The notes: generated from the sequence alone by a model not told the origin. A stretch of 55,621 bases of DNA from a virus (IMGVR_UViG_3300033153_013781:1-55621); one strand, 5' to 3'; shown: positions 43,614 to 53,442, numbered from the stretch's first letter. A program made the numbers and translations.

Positions 43614-44405
43614 ATGATTACTATTAAAGGTACTAGTAAAATTAAAGGGGCTTTGGATTTAGGTGGTATTAATCAGCAATTAAAAACAGGTGACTGTATT
43701 CCATTGACAGATGAAGATTTTTCAGATCACACAGTCCAGTTAGCCATTAGTATGGGATTTATTACTTATGAAAAAGGTGGCATATTGGATGTAGATTACA
43801 CATCTTCATCAATTAAACTTCGAAATTCTTCTGATCGAGATCTGCTAATCAATGCATTAGAAGATACTATACGACCAGGACAAACATTCACTCTTACTAA
43901 CGATCAGGTTAATAGTGGTGATATTCGCGGAGCATTAGGTAAAGGAATGTTGCAAATAGTTTCTTCAGCAAAACCAAGTCAAGATATAGAAGAATCTGAT
44001 GTTCGTATAGGCAATATTTTTGATGAAAAAGATAAAATCCAGGAAGAGTCTACTTCAAAATCCGAAGACGCTCCAAGATATTTAGAAACAAACGAAGAAA
44101 TACTAGAAGTAGGAGTAATAGACACAGAAGACCCCAAGCCTGTTGAAAAGAAAGATATTCCTGATCCCAAAGGAAAAACTGTGGTTTGGAATCCTACTCA
44201 CGATCCATTGGTCCATACGAAAACCCGGACACAAATGGAAGCTGTTTCTATAGATAAAGAAGGAGTTTCCGATCCAATGGAAACAAATGTAGATGTGAGT
44301 GAAATTAGCTTTGTAGATGCAGAGCTAGACCAACAAAGGAAAGAATCACATCCTATTTTGAAGGATAAGATTAGTTCAGGGGAAGATGGAATCGATTTCT
44401 TATAA
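43614..44405 (+). CDS. Hypothetical virion-module protein
   Basis: 263 residues from the ATG at 43614 (AAGGAG at 8 nt). N-terminal half looks like two short repeats about a GGI..LK.GD and a TI.PGQTF motif (residues 14-30 and 82-100). The C-terminal half is acidic and disordered with a KTVVWNPTHDPLVHTKTR patch near 190. Function unknown. Confidence 0.58.
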   Translation: MITIKGTSKIKGALDLGGINQQLKTGDCIPLTDEDFSDHTVQLAISMGFITYEKGGILDVDYTSSSIKLRNSSDRDLLINALEDTIRPGQTFTLTNDQVNSGDIRGALGKGMLQIVSSAKPSQDIEESDVRIGNIFDEKDKIQEESTSKSEDAPRYLETNEEILEVGVIDTEDPKPVEKKDIPDPKGKTVVWNPTHDPLVHTKTRTQMEAVSIDKEGVSDPMETNVDVSEISFVDAELDQQRKESHPILKDKISSGEDGIDFL

Positions 44406-44580
44406 TCCAATAAGATTAGGACCAAAACACTGGATTTATGTCTTCGCAAAACTAACTAACAAGGATAAAACGGTTCTAAAGAAGTACTATAGCACACTGT
44501 ATCCACGCAGCTACGTGCGAAAATTGGTAGCATTTTTAGACAAAAACAATGTTCAATTTAAAAAGTCACAACATCACTGA
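44386..44580 (+). CDS. Small basic protein with YP-x-x-YV motif
   Basis: 64 residues, overlapping both neighbours. DKTVLKKYYSTLYPRSYVRKLV resembles the C-terminus of 51150-51908 (DEKEWFRSFWRTMYPEAYVEDMV), so the two share a small domain. Confidence 0.55.
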   Translation: MESISYNPIRLGPKHWIYVFAKLTNKDKTVLKKYYSTLYPRSYVRKLVAFLDKNNVQFKKSQHH

Positions 44581-45313
44581 CGAAACAGAGCTTCTAAAGG
44601 CAGAATTAAGAGCCTTTGATATAATAAATAGTAGTGATGGGTATCAAATTTGTATTGGCGATTCAGTACTATCATCCCCTAATCTTTCAGAATGTTCCAA
44701 ACTTATTGATTCAGGAATTTCGGAACTAAAAAATCAAACACTAGAAACATGGCACGATCTTCAGCATATCGCTCAAAAAATGCTGCGTGAAGATGGGAAA
44801 AATACCGGCAGTTTAGACAATCTGCTATTTCTTAATGCAGTCAAAAAAACCTTCGAATTGTCCAGCATTTTCACAGATCTCAAACCAATAACTGAAACTA
44901 TACGACAGCTTTTAGATACAGATATTGCATCCTCCGAAGGTCGATTAATACTCTATTTTAATGACAATCATCTTCGAATTCAATGTTTGCATAGACTCAT
45001 AATGATAGAGCTATATCGCAAACACCTTATTCACCATTACATGTCTATAACAAAACAAGCTCAAATCTCTGGACCATGGGCAAATTTGGATTTACCCATG
45101 GAAGAGAGAGTATGGGAATGGGATGAAGGTGAAGAAGAATATTTTGCAAATAGAAAAAAATCTCGTAGAGAACAAGTGCGATACAATCCTGAGAATCAAA
45201 CTAAGAGTGGATTTTATTATGTTTGGCAAGATTTGTCACGCGATCCATATAGATTCGAAGACATGAAGGAAGATAGCCCTTATAAAAGTCGCCATCTTTT
45301 AACTGTGCCATGA
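44549..45313 (+). CDS. Virion-module protein, end duplicated by the neighbouring homing nuclease
   Basis: 254 residues, mostly helical, starting MFNLKSHNITD. It ends ...SRHLLTVP-stop. The same eight residues end the downstream nuclease gene with different codons, showing that the nuclease gene was inserted at the end of this one. Function unknown. Confidence 0.6.
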   Translation: MFNLKSHNITDETELLKAELRAFDIINSSDGYQICIGDSVLSSPNLSECSKLIDSGISELKNQTLETWHDLQHIAQKMLREDGKNTGSLDNLLFLNAVKKTFELSSIFTDLKPITETIRQLLDTDIASSEGRLILYFNDNHLRIQCLHRLIMIELYRKHLIHHYMSITKQAQISGPWANLDLPMEERVWEWDEGEEEYFANRKKSRREQVRYNPENQTKSGFYYVWQDLSRDPYRFEDMKEDSPYKSRHLLTVP

Positions 45314-46287
45314 ACCGAAAATACTCTATACAAGACATGCATATTTGGGCAAAATCAAAGGATTTGCTATTTTTATCGCAAATATACACATCTTGTTCTC
45401 AAAAACATGAATGGGAATGTAATAAATGTCAACATATTTGGTTTGCCACTCCTTCGAATATAAGAAAACAACGAGGCTGTCCGAATTGTGCAGGTCAATG
45501 TCAGTCAGTTGAAACTATGCATAAATTAGCTAAATCATGTGGTTTAGAATTTTTGTCTAACTACTATAAAACAATGAAAACCAAATATAAGTGGAAATGC
45601 CAAAACGGTCATGTATCATTAATAGGAGCAGATAGTGTTAAAAATGGAGTTAGGTGCTCTTATTGTCATAGAGGCATTAAAGAAGAAGAATGTAGATTTA
45701 TTATAGAACACTTGACCGGACATAAATTCCCAGTAGGACGCATAGAAAACTTAGAATTAGATGGGTACTGCCATGTTTTAAACACTGCGTTTGAATATAA
45801 TGGGAAACAGCATTATGAATTTATGAGTTATTTTCATAAATCATATGTGGACTTTGAAAAACAAATAGAGAGAGATAATAAAAAAACAAAAGCATGTCAA
45901 AAGTCCAACATTAATAAGATCGATATTTCTTATTTAGAAGCGGTCAGTAGAAAACGATTAACAGAATATATAATAAATTCATTGAAATCTATAAATAATA
46001 TTGTAATCCAAAAATTTGATATAAAATGGGAAAATTTTCATGGAAAAAGAAAGTTCCTAAAAGAAACTATCGAGAATGCAGAGCGAATAAATGCTGATTG
46101 TTTGAGTAAAGTCTATATGACAGCCAAAACTAAATTGCAATTTCAGTGTAAAACTTGTCAACACATATGGTGGTCTACGCCCTCTAATGTTAAGACTGGA
46201 TATGGTTGTATAAAATGTTCCTATAATCATAAAAGATGGGATACTCGTCGGAATAAGGAATCAAGACATTTGTTGACGGTGCCATAA
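45310..46287 (+). CDS. PD-(D/E)XK-like homing endonuclease with zinc ribbons
   Basis: 325 residues. Two copies of a zinc ribbon C-x-x-C-x-H-x-W-x-x-x-PSN...GC-x-x-C (residues about 36-60 and 283-308), a third at about 97-118, and a nuclease core LELDGYC...AFEYNGKQHYEF near 150-175 (Asp, Glu and Gln-His). It overlaps its upstream neighbour by ATGA. Its last residues (SRHLLTVP) copy that gene's end with synonymous changes, a typical sign of a nuclease cassette that recodes its own target. Confidence 0.78.
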   Translation: MNRKYSIQDMHIWAKSKDLLFLSQIYTSCSQKHEWECNKCQHIWFATPSNIRKQRGCPNCAGQCQSVETMHKLAKSCGLEFLSNYYKTMKTKYKWKCQNGHVSLIGADSVKNGVRCSYCHRGIKEEECRFIIEHLTGHKFPVGRIENLELDGYCHVLNTAFEYNGKQHYEFMSYFHKSYVDFEKQIERDNKKTKACQKSNINKIDISYLEAVSRKRLTEYIINSLKSINNIVIQKFDIKWENFHGKRKFLKETIENAERINADCLSKVYMTAKTKLQFQCKTCQHIWWSTPSNVKTGYGCIKCSYNHKRWDTRRNKESRHLLTVP

Positions 46288-46505
46288 TGATATACACAGC
46301 TGGACAACCAAGAAAACCTCTCACTGCTTCAGAAGCCGTATATGGCTTCGGAGGCTGGTTGACTTCAAGAGATGATCCAGTCACCATGGGTTCTTGTCAT
46401 GAATGTTCTATTGTTGCTGAATTAATAGATAAATTTTGCAAAGAAAATCATCTTGAAGATCCAAGAGATCACTGGGAAAAAAATTTAAATCATCCCAAGG
46501 ACTAA
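46287..46505 (+). CDS. Small conserved phage protein
   Basis: 72 residues. LTASEAVYGFGGWLTSRDDPVTMGSCHECS..AELIDKFCKEN resembles a short protein I associate with large phages (from memory, unverified). It starts at the TAATG end of the nuclease gene. Confidence 0.6.
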   Translation: MIYTAGQPRKPLTASEAVYGFGGWLTSRDDPVTMGSCHECSIVAELIDKFCKENHLEDPRDHWEKNLNHPKD

Positions 46506-46506
46506 A

Positions 46507-47337
46507 ATGCCAGATAAAAACGAAATTATTAATAAGCAACTAGTGATCAAAGAAGTTATTGCAAAGCTTAAACACTTTACAAAACTCTATGGCATTAAAT
46601 CTATTTTTGTAGTAGGTGGATATACTCGTGAACACTATTTAGGAAAGATATGGAGAGTTAAAGATATAGATGTAGCTTCAGCTTATCATGATCAAGCAAG
46701 ACAATTAGGAGGATTATTTGCTTCAGAAATTTTGCATTCTGCTCCAAAATTTTATGAAAGAACCGGAACTGCGGCAATAGAATATCCATCTGAGTTTGGA
46801 TTCATTCGGGTTGAATTTCAAGGTGACAGCATTAATACATATATGCATAATCAAGAAGTTAGAACATGGATGCAATCTCAAGGCATAGATGACGTTCCTT
46901 TAATGAATAATATCTATGGACGTGATTTTACTATCAATTCTCTTATTTATTCTCTTCACAACGAAACCATGTATGATCCTACTGGACAAGGAGTTCGTGA
47001 CCTAGATCGAGGAAGAATTCGTTCTCTTTTACCGGCTCCTATGCTTATTAAATACAATCCATTAGCTGCATTGCGAGCTATCAGATTTGCTATTCAATAC
47101 GATTATCATATCGATTCTGACCTTAGACTGGCTATTAAAGACGCTGGAATTGACAATTTATGCAACTCTTTATCTAAAGAAAGAATTGTGAAAGAAGTGG
47201 TTAAAGTTCTAAAAACTAATGGCCCAGAGGCTCTGGATTTACTAAAAAGGTTTAATTTAGATAGGATTTTGCTGCATCCCGACGTAAAGAAGTATGTATA
47301 TTTAGGATCAGAGGACGAAAAAAATGCTAAAAATTAA
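46507..47337 (+). CDS. cca: CCA-adding tRNA nucleotidyltransferase
   Basis: 276 residues. The class II nucleotidyltransferase core is visible: VVGGYTREHYLG with GG at 37-38, KDIDVAS with Asp53 and Asp55, GRDFTINSLIY near 140 and PLAALRAIRFAIQY near 190. This enzyme builds or repairs the CCA end of tRNAs. None of the phage tRNAs encodes CCA, so a phage copy makes sense. It is placed oddly, among virion genes, and is shorter than bacterial enzymes. Confidence 0.85.
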   Translation: MPDKNEIINKQLVIKEVIAKLKHFTKLYGIKSIFVVGGYTREHYLGKIWRVKDIDVASAYHDQARQLGGLFASEILHSAPKFYERTGTAAIEYPSEFGFIRVEFQGDSINTYMHNQEVRTWMQSQGIDDVPLMNNIYGRDFTINSLIYSLHNETMYDPTGQGVRDLDRGRIRSLLPAPMLIKYNPLAALRAIRFAIQYDYHIDSDLRLAIKDAGIDNLCNSLSKERIVKEVVKVLKTNGPEALDLLKRFNLDRILLHPDVKKYVYLGSEDEKNAKN

Positions 47338-47548
47338 ATCAGCTCAAGACGCAGGGATTAGCCATCTTATGGGTGTTTTGTCGAGTACACAAAATTATGC
47401 AGCTCAAGCTTCTCAAATAATAGAGCAATCCGCGTTGGAGAATCAATATTTCGGATTAAAAGAAATTCAAGCAAATCAAGAACTAATGTACGCACTAGAC
47501 GGAGCATTAGGAAATAACTGGATAAAAATTGTGACTGGGGAATTATGA
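47324..47548 (+). CDS. Small virion-module protein
   Basis: 74 residues starting MLKIKSAQDAGIS, which carries the K-[ST]-A-Q motif found across this module. Helical. Overlaps both neighbours. Confidence 0.55.
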   Translation: MLKIKSAQDAGISHLMGVLSSTQNYAAQASQIIEQSALENQYFGLKEIQANQELMYALDGALGNNWIKIVTGEL

Positions 47549-48000
47549 ACAAAGAAAACCAATCACTCATAGATTTTTTACAGGTATTACCATTCTCTTC
47601 TTTTATGGTCCCTCGATCTCCCATTTCAAACAAAGAAGCTCAAGCTCTTTATGATATTTGGGAATATGGAGAAAAGGATGAATATGGAAAATATATTGTT
47701 CCTATAGACGTAGATTCCATGCATATAACATCTTTGACAAGCAAAGGATACATGAGTAATCATGCCAGTCGATTTGCTACAAGAGGTGGAAATAACCCGA
47801 CATGTGATTTTACTAATAAAGGAAAAGATGTCATCCAGAAGATTATTCTTTTCAAAGAAAAATCAGCTTTTGAAAAATCATCTGGAATTATAGATTATGA
47901 ATCGATTTGCCGAGCTGAAATAAAATCCCCTAAAACAGCTGACAAAATAGCATCTAAACGCAAACAACCACGTAATTGGCTGGAAAGAGTATGGAAGTAA
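47545..48000 (+). CDS. Hypothetical protein
   Basis: 151 residues. A winged-helix-like segment (SMHITSLTSKGYMSNHASRFATRGG...FTNKGKDVI) is possible. Function unknown. ATGA overlap with its predecessor. Confidence 0.55.
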   Translation: MNKENQSLIDFLQVLPFSSFMVPRSPISNKEAQALYDIWEYGEKDEYGKYIVPIDVDSMHITSLTSKGYMSNHASRFATRGGNNPTCDFTNKGKDVIQKIILFKEKSAFEKSSGIIDYESICRAEIKSPKTADKIASKRKQPRNWLERVWK

Positions 48001-48434
48001 TTCTAAAATCAACTCTGAAAAGGATCAAGAAAAAGATTATTCGAGACCTTTACTGGTATGATCATGTAACTCAAAAGCAACTTCATGGACGTGGAGGTCG
48101 TATGATTTTTGTTTATGATCGGGTTAACAAAAAACAAGTGCCTCGAATTGTAGATTCGGAAGAATGGGTTCATGAACCTAATTATGAAGATATACTTGAT
48201 TGGGTTAAAAAAAATCCAATGCATGTTCAGTCAGTTACAAGTAAAGCTGTTAATAATCATGTAACCATTGATGTTGACGCCAATTCGTTTTCAACTATAG
48301 AAGATGAACTTAGGCTATACGGTATTCAGTATGATTACGATACTGAAGATTTTCGACGAGAAGTTGATGATAAGAGAGGAAAGAAAAAATGGCAAAACTC
48401 ACAATCGAAGTGGCCGATACGCCTGCCGCATTAG
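47991..48434 (+). CDS. Hypothetical protein
   Basis: 147 residues from the ATG at 47991, which overlaps the previous stop. Basic N-terminus and a beta-rich end (SKAVNNHVTIDVDANSFSTIEDELRLYGI). It overlaps the DUF192 gene by 46 nt. Confidence 0.55.
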   Translation: MEVILKSTLKRIKKKIIRDLYWYDHVTQKQLHGRGGRMIFVYDRVNKKQVPRIVDSEEWVHEPNYEDILDWVKKNPMHVQSVTSKAVNNHVTIDVDANSFSTIEDELRLYGIQYDYDTEDFRREVDDKRGKKKWQNSQSKWPIRLPH

Positions 48435-48742
48435 CTCATGGACTTATGTATCGAAAAAATATGCCCAATGATGAAGGTATGCTGTTTAAATTCCCCAGCA
48501 TTAGAGAAGCTAATTTTTGGGGCAAAAATACTTATATCCCATTAGATATCGCTTTTATTGATAAAAATAATCGTATCATAGAAATAAAAAAAATTACTCC
48601 CATGTCTACCAAAGTTGTTCGCAGTGAGGGATTGTGTGCAATGGCTCTTGAAACAAATGCAGGATTTTTTAACTCAAATGGTGTTTCCGTAGGACACACC
48701 ATTAATATAGACAATAATATGATAGAATTTAAGGAATGTTAA
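48389..48742 (+). CDS. DUF192 protein
   Basis: 117 residues. VADTPAALAHGLMYRKNMPNDEGMLFKF, then FWGKNTYIPLDIAFID and the MALETNAGFF end are the standard DUF192 blocks. A small beta-barrel of unknown biochemical role that occurs in bacteria and large phages. Confidence 0.85.
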   Translation: MAKLTIEVADTPAALAHGLMYRKNMPNDEGMLFKFPSIREANFWGKNTYIPLDIAFIDKNNRIIEIKKITPMSTKVVRSEGLCAMALETNAGFFNSNGVSVGHTINIDNNMIEFKEC

Positions 48743-49293
48743 AAATAATAACAGCAGAACTTTATAGACTTGGACAATCCTTCCTTGACGAAATAGAGGA
48801 CGTGGATTGGGGAGACAATGCGCAATCAGAAACTGGACGTATAACTCCTCATGGTCCACAAGGAGTTATCAATGAAGGGAATTTTGAAGATTACGAGCCT
48901 ACAGATATAGAAGATTCTATAGAACGGCTCCCGCAAGAGACTCCTGATTATCAACAAGAAATTCCCATGGGCAATGAATTGCTCGGAATCCCAGAAGGAA
49001 CGCAAGAAGTAGAATATGATAATTCTCAACAACTTGTGTATGATGGAATAGACCGAGATGATGTTATTAGTTTTGATTATACTAATCGACATGGTCAATA
49101 CGCAGGAACAAGAACTGTTGAACCGCATTACACATTCATGGCTCAATCTACAGGTAATGAGATTTTAGTGACGTTTGACAGAGATCAGAATGATATAAGA
49201 GCATTTATAGTAGGAAATATCCACCCATACGGGGTAAGATATGAAGATGTAAAGTTTGAGCCTAAAGGCGAAATTATGAAAGGCATATACTAA
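48736..49293 (+). CDS. Protein with WYL-like C-terminal domain
   Basis: 185 residues. N-terminus MLKIITAELYRLG matches the module's recurring motif, and the middle is acidic. Residues 110-180 (VISFDYTNRHGQYAGTRTVEPHY...IRAFIVGNI) follow the WYL layout: strand with Y, R-x-V-x-P, then IRAF, a ligand-sensing domain often tied to defence regulators. No HTH is present, so it is not a classic WYL repressor. Confidence 0.55.
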   Translation: MLKIITAELYRLGQSFLDEIEDVDWGDNAQSETGRITPHGPQGVINEGNFEDYEPTDIEDSIERLPQETPDYQQEIPMGNELLGIPEGTQEVEYDNSQQLVYDGIDRDDVISFDYTNRHGQYAGTRTVEPHYTFMAQSTGNEILVTFDRDQNDIRAFIVGNIHPYGVRYEDVKFEPKGEIMKGIY

Positions 49294-51110
49294 TGAACAA
49301 AATACCGGAACAGCTAATTAAACTGTCCGACAAACTTGATCAAGCTGGCAAAACTAAGTGCGCTAACACTATTGACGAACTTATAGAGCACCAATCACTC
49401 ACAAAGGTTGCTCAATATGTTGGAGTCATTGGTTATGTTTTGAAGCAAAATCGAGCTATGGGCAATTGTATTCGTAAAAAAAGAGCTTCTTCTGATGCAT
49501 CTACGTCTATGCAAGAAGTAGTTTTGGGATGTTTATCAGAATACCAGGATGGTCAGCAATATGATAATAACGAATGGACATCTAAATACGCTCAAGTGGT
49601 TCAGCAATGTCCTGATCAATTTTTATCATCTCATGTAGATTTTTTGGAAGCTCTAGCTGAAGAAAATGATATGAATCAACATATAGCCCGAGTCAAAACC
49701 GCACACAACATGCTAATGCAAGAAAATATTCAAGATGATTTTCTAAATCGAATAGCATTTGATGTAGAAAATTTAGAAAAAGTATTAAAGGAGGGTGACG
49801 GCGATCACCGCCCTTTTAAAGTAGCCGCTCCGGAATCCCAAAGAAGCCGTTGGAGTCGTTTTTGGTCTCCAAGTTGGTCTCGGGGCGGCAAAGATAAAGA
49901 TACTCAATTTGAAATGGATGCTGTTATTGAATCATTAATGAATATCCAAGGTGATATTCAGCAAATTAGAAGTGGAATATCGCAACTGCGCTATCAAAGC
50001 AGATCAACACAAGATCCAAACATCCACCAAAATCTTCAATCTCTTTCTGATACAAATTGGGAGCAAACAACTAATGGAATACACCAATTAAAACAATCTT
50101 TAGTTGCTTTGCAACAAAATAATCCCAATGATGGAGTAGCACTTAATTTAGTTCAAGCCTCCAGTCTGATAGAAGAAAATATTGAACAAGTTTTTGATGA
50201 ATTAAAAAATGTTCAACAAAACATGTATAATCTACGGTTGCGAGATCCAGTAAAAGGAAGAGGGAACTTGAAATCAGCCACAGAAGAATATTCTGACTTA
50301 GCCCGAGCGTTAGATCGCCTCTATATTAATCCATTAGATGAACGAGCTTTGCATTATTCATTAAAGCTTCATGGTAGATTAGAAGACACACTAAATGAAC
50401 GAGCAGGAGCTCAAGATCCCACTTATAATGAATGGGTTAATTCTCCTGAATCTGAATTAGGGCAGAGTCGAGTAAATCCCGATCCAAGGGATCAATCTGT
50501 TCAATCTGAACCATCAATGACAATGAATGCTGAACCATCAATGACAATGGATTCTGATCCTATTGCAGAAAGTTTAAAACAACTAATGTCAGATCCTAAT
50601 GCTTTATCTTCTTTTGTTAACTGGTTAAAGCAAATGCGAACAGTATCAATGGACCCAGAAAAAAAACAATCAGTTCTAAATATGTATGATTTGCTAACAG
50701 AAAAACAAAATAATCTCAACGCTCCTGTTCCTGGACAAGATCCAAATTTACAATCCAATGTTGTGCAAACAGAAACCGCAGCTAACGCAGATGGTCCGTC
50801 TGCGGATGAACTTCTTGATATGGCTAGCGATCCTAATTCTGATTGGAGAGACATTTTTAAAGATATAGAAAATCTGCGAAATTCGGGAAAAACGGGAATT
50901 TCAGCTTCTTCTCTTAAAAAAATTATGAAAGTTGCTGATTCATTAGATGGTTGGGACAGTGATTTGGCGAAATTATTAAGAGATTACATAGAAGAGGAAG
51001 AATATCAGTTGCCAGAATTCCCTTCTATGTCCTCAATAATAAAGGAGCATGAAGCTTCAAAGCAGAAAATAAGAGAGAAAAAAGCAGGAGCGGTAGCTCT
51101 AAGCACATAA
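49293..51110 (+). CDS. Large helical virion-module protein
   Basis: 605 residues, mostly helical with coiled-coil stretches (residues about 205-310) and a Gln/Ser/Pro-rich linker near 390-420 holding a short repeat (EPSMTMNAEPSMTM). The N-terminus (IPEQLIKLSDKLDQAGKTKCANTIDEL) resembles start domains of structural proteins in large phages. Possibly a tail or internal virion protein. Confidence 0.55.
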   Translation: MNKIPEQLIKLSDKLDQAGKTKCANTIDELIEHQSLTKVAQYVGVIGYVLKQNRAMGNCIRKKRASSDASTSMQEVVLGCLSEYQDGQQYDNNEWTSKYAQVVQQCPDQFLSSHVDFLEALAEENDMNQHIARVKTAHNMLMQENIQDDFLNRIAFDVENLEKVLKEGDGDHRPFKVAAPESQRSRWSRFWSPSWSRGGKDKDTQFEMDAVIESLMNIQGDIQQIRSGISQLRYQSRSTQDPNIHQNLQSLSDTNWEQTTNGIHQLKQSLVALQQNNPNDGVALNLVQASSLIEENIEQVFDELKNVQQNMYNLRLRDPVKGRGNLKSATEEYSDLARALDRLYINPLDERALHYSLKLHGRLEDTLNERAGAQDPTYNEWVNSPESELGQSRVNPDPRDQSVQSEPSMTMNAEPSMTMDSDPIAESLKQLMSDPNALSSFVNWLKQMRTVSMDPEKKQSVLNMYDLLTEKQNNLNAPVPGQDPNLQSNVVQTETAANADGPSADELLDMASDPNSDWRDIFKDIENLRNSGKTGISASSLKKIMKVADSLDGWDSDLAKLLRDYIEEEEYQLPEFPSMSSIIKEHEASKQKIREKKAGAVALST

Positions 51111-51149
51111 CTGATAGTTAGGTTAGTCTATTTAGATAGGGGAGAAACG

Positions 51150-51908
51150 ATGAATTTCTTTTCCAATAAAATTGTAAATCCAACGGGTAGTGATACCACT
51201 TGGAACGAATGGTTAGAAAACCATTTAAAAACAGCTGAAGGAAAACAAGCTTCAGAAGCAAAGCCAGAGTGCGATGATGATCCGAGAGGACAATGTCGTG
51301 GTCAGGAAATCAACAACGATAACGAAGAAGGCGCACATTCCTATCAGGAAGGTGAGTCTGTTGATGGTAAACCTGATCAAGGTGAAGGCAAAGGTGGATC
51401 AAAAAAAGAAAAAGAAGCCAGTGTTGAAACCGCAACCAAAGAAGCCGATTGCGGTAAGGACATGGGTGAATGCAGCAAGGCTGGCGATGTAACTGAGGAA
51501 CACTCAGATGCTGGCAATGCGGATGTTGGTGAAGCTGCTGTTGAGCAAAACATCAACAATGATCCCAATTACCAAAAGGGTGAATCTACAAACCCTGGCA
51601 AAGTCGATGGAAAAAACAAGAAAGAAAAGGGAGCCGAAGCTTCTGCGAAAGCAGCCACTAAGACTGCTGAGAAGAAAGGTTTCAAAAAAGTTGCTTGTTT
51701 AAATCGCCAAGAAAAGTTAGAACTTTTTGCTGATATGACACGAAAGCAAAATAAGTCAGGTGCTCCTGCTTATCCTATTCAGTACATAGAAGCAATGGTT
51801 GGCTTTAAATTCTCGAACATGAAGGATGATGAAAAAGAATGGTTCCGCAGTTTTTGGAGAACCATGTATCCTGAAGCTTATGTCGAGGATATGGTCGCAG
51901 ATCGCTAA
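51150..51908 (+). CDS. Virion-module protein with repeated acidic linker
   Basis: 252 residues. Between residues 35 and 165 a low-complexity region carries repeats of the kind N-x-D-x-x-x-x-x-Y-x-x-GES-x-x-GK. The C-terminal 75 residues are folded and share the YP-x-x-YV motif with 44386-44580. Contains LKTAEGK and FKKVA, both like the module's motif. Confidence 0.58.
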   Translation: MNFFSNKIVNPTGSDTTWNEWLENHLKTAEGKQASEAKPECDDDPRGQCRGQEINNDNEEGAHSYQEGESVDGKPDQGEGKGGSKKEKEASVETATKEADCGKDMGECSKAGDVTEEHSDAGNADVGEAAVEQNINNDPNYQKGESTNPGKVDGKNKKEKGAEASAKAATKTAEKKGFKKVACLNRQEKLELFADMTRKQNKSGAPAYPIQYIEAMVGFKFSNMKDDEKEWFRSFWRTMYPEAYVEDMVADR

Positions 51909-51928
51909 TCTGAAAGGATGAGAGATAT

Positions 51929-52540
51929 ATGATTGTTCCTGCTGGTAAAAGGAAAGCACAAGTTGCTCAAGGTCCTTTGCAAAATCAAAGTATCTTAGAT
52001 AGCGTTCTGTTCAACAAGTTTGGACAAGGAGCTGGAGCACTTGTAGATAATAATCCTAACAAACCAAAACCTTCTGATGATTTACAGCAAACAATGAATG
52101 ATGGTGCCTTAGGCCATGATCAAATGGCTGATCAATTAGAACAAGATAGAATGCCTCCTCCAGAGGCAACGCAAGATCAACAACCTGCCATAGCTCCTGC
52201 TGGAGGTGCTCCAGCAGATCAATTCTTAGGACCTGCTCCCGTAGATGATGCTCAACAAGTAGGCAACCCCTATGATGCTGAAGTTCAAAAAATTAGACAA
52301 TATATTGGATATCAAAATTACGGTTTTGAAGCTACTCCTCAAAAAGATGGCAGTTTGGAAATTACTGTAATACCTCCTCCAGGACAACCCGTAGATATTG
52401 GTCAACTGATGAACGGTCTTAAGCAAGTATCTCAAGGAGAGTGGAAGGGTGAATCAACCCCTTCTATGTCTCAAGGTGGACCCGTAAAATTAAAATATGT
52501 TCCGCAGGGATTGGGAACTCAGAAAATAGAAAAAAGGTAG
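51929..52540 (+). CDS. Virion-module protein, Pro/Gln-rich
   Basis: 203 residues, with a disordered Pro/Gln/Ala middle and a beta-rich C-terminal domain (YGFEATPQKDGSLEITVIPP). Function unknown. Confidence 0.55.
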   Translation: MIVPAGKRKAQVAQGPLQNQSILDSVLFNKFGQGAGALVDNNPNKPKPSDDLQQTMNDGALGHDQMADQLEQDRMPPPEATQDQQPAIAPAGGAPADQFLGPAPVDDAQQVGNPYDAEVQKIRQYIGYQNYGFEATPQKDGSLEITVIPPPGQPVDIGQLMNGLKQVSQGEWKGESTPSMSQGGPVKLKYVPQGLGTQKIEKR

Positions 52541-52548
52541 AAATAACT

Positions 52549-53442
52549 ATGAAACTATCAGGACATAACTTCGAAAATGACGTTTTCAGCAGCTTGCTTA
52601 ATGGGATCTCCCAGGATGTTGAGCTCAAAAAAACAGCTCAAACTAAGACAGAAACTGATGTTTCAGGCTTTTTCTCCACAGCAACTGCCGCTGACTTGGC
52701 AAACATCCAAGAAGAAGAGTTAGAGTTTATGGCTGGTGAATTAGCATTCGCTGCGGAAAGAGCATGCGTTGCTGTAACTGCTGAAGATTTAGTCAAATTT
52801 GCTTGTCAATCACGTATTGACGGGCTACGTGGAAAAGCTCTTGAAAGAGCGGCTCAAAAATATTGTAACAGATTAGATGAATCCTGCAATTTAAGCGGCA
52901 CCACAAAAATATCCGCAAATGATCTAATTAATCAATTGGCATCACACAAAGTAGTTCCTGCCGGTTATAACCCCCAACATGGATCAAATGACAGTGCTAC
53001 TGGCAAATTTATGGGATCAAGCAAAAATCCTAATACCATTTGGGATACAGGAGCACTAGAAAAACAAGCTCAGGTAGCTCTTGGTGATGAAAAAATCAAA
53101 GCCAGCAAAAAGGCAGAAGAAGATCACAGACATCAAATGAAAACTGCTCAGTGGCAAGAATTACAAGACAAACATTCTGATCCAGAGTTAATTCATAAAG
53201 GTATTACCAATGCTGGAACTGCTCAAGAAAAGCCAATTACAGGTCAAAAACTTCCAGCTAATACTATGAGTATTTTTAGCGATAATCGAGAATTCGAAAA
53301 TATTCCCAATCAAACGGTTGGAGAAGAAATCGTTGCCCAAGCAGAAGCTCGTGCTAACAAGAAGGTAGAATCTAACGACGAATCTCGCGACATTCAGAAG
53401 CCTAAAAACACGAAAACTGCCATAGATAGCCTCTTTAACTAA
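52549..53442 (+). CDS. Virion-module protein
   Basis: 297 residues, helical first half, polar second half. Contains LKKTAQT near 30, MKTAQWQ near 203 and TKTAIDSLFN at the end, i.e. three copies of the K-T-A motif. Function unknown. Confidence 0.58.
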   Translation: MKLSGHNFENDVFSSLLNGISQDVELKKTAQTKTETDVSGFFSTATAADLANIQEEELEFMAGELAFAAERACVAVTAEDLVKFACQSRIDGLRGKALERAAQKYCNRLDESCNLSGTTKISANDLINQLASHKVVPAGYNPQHGSNDSATGKFMGSSKNPNTIWDTGALEKQAQVALGDEKIKASKKAEEDHRHQMKTAQWQELQDKHSDPELIHKGITNAGTAQEKPITGQKLPANTMSIFSDNREFENIPNQTVGEEIVAQAEARANKKVESNDESRDIQKPKNTKTAIDSLFN

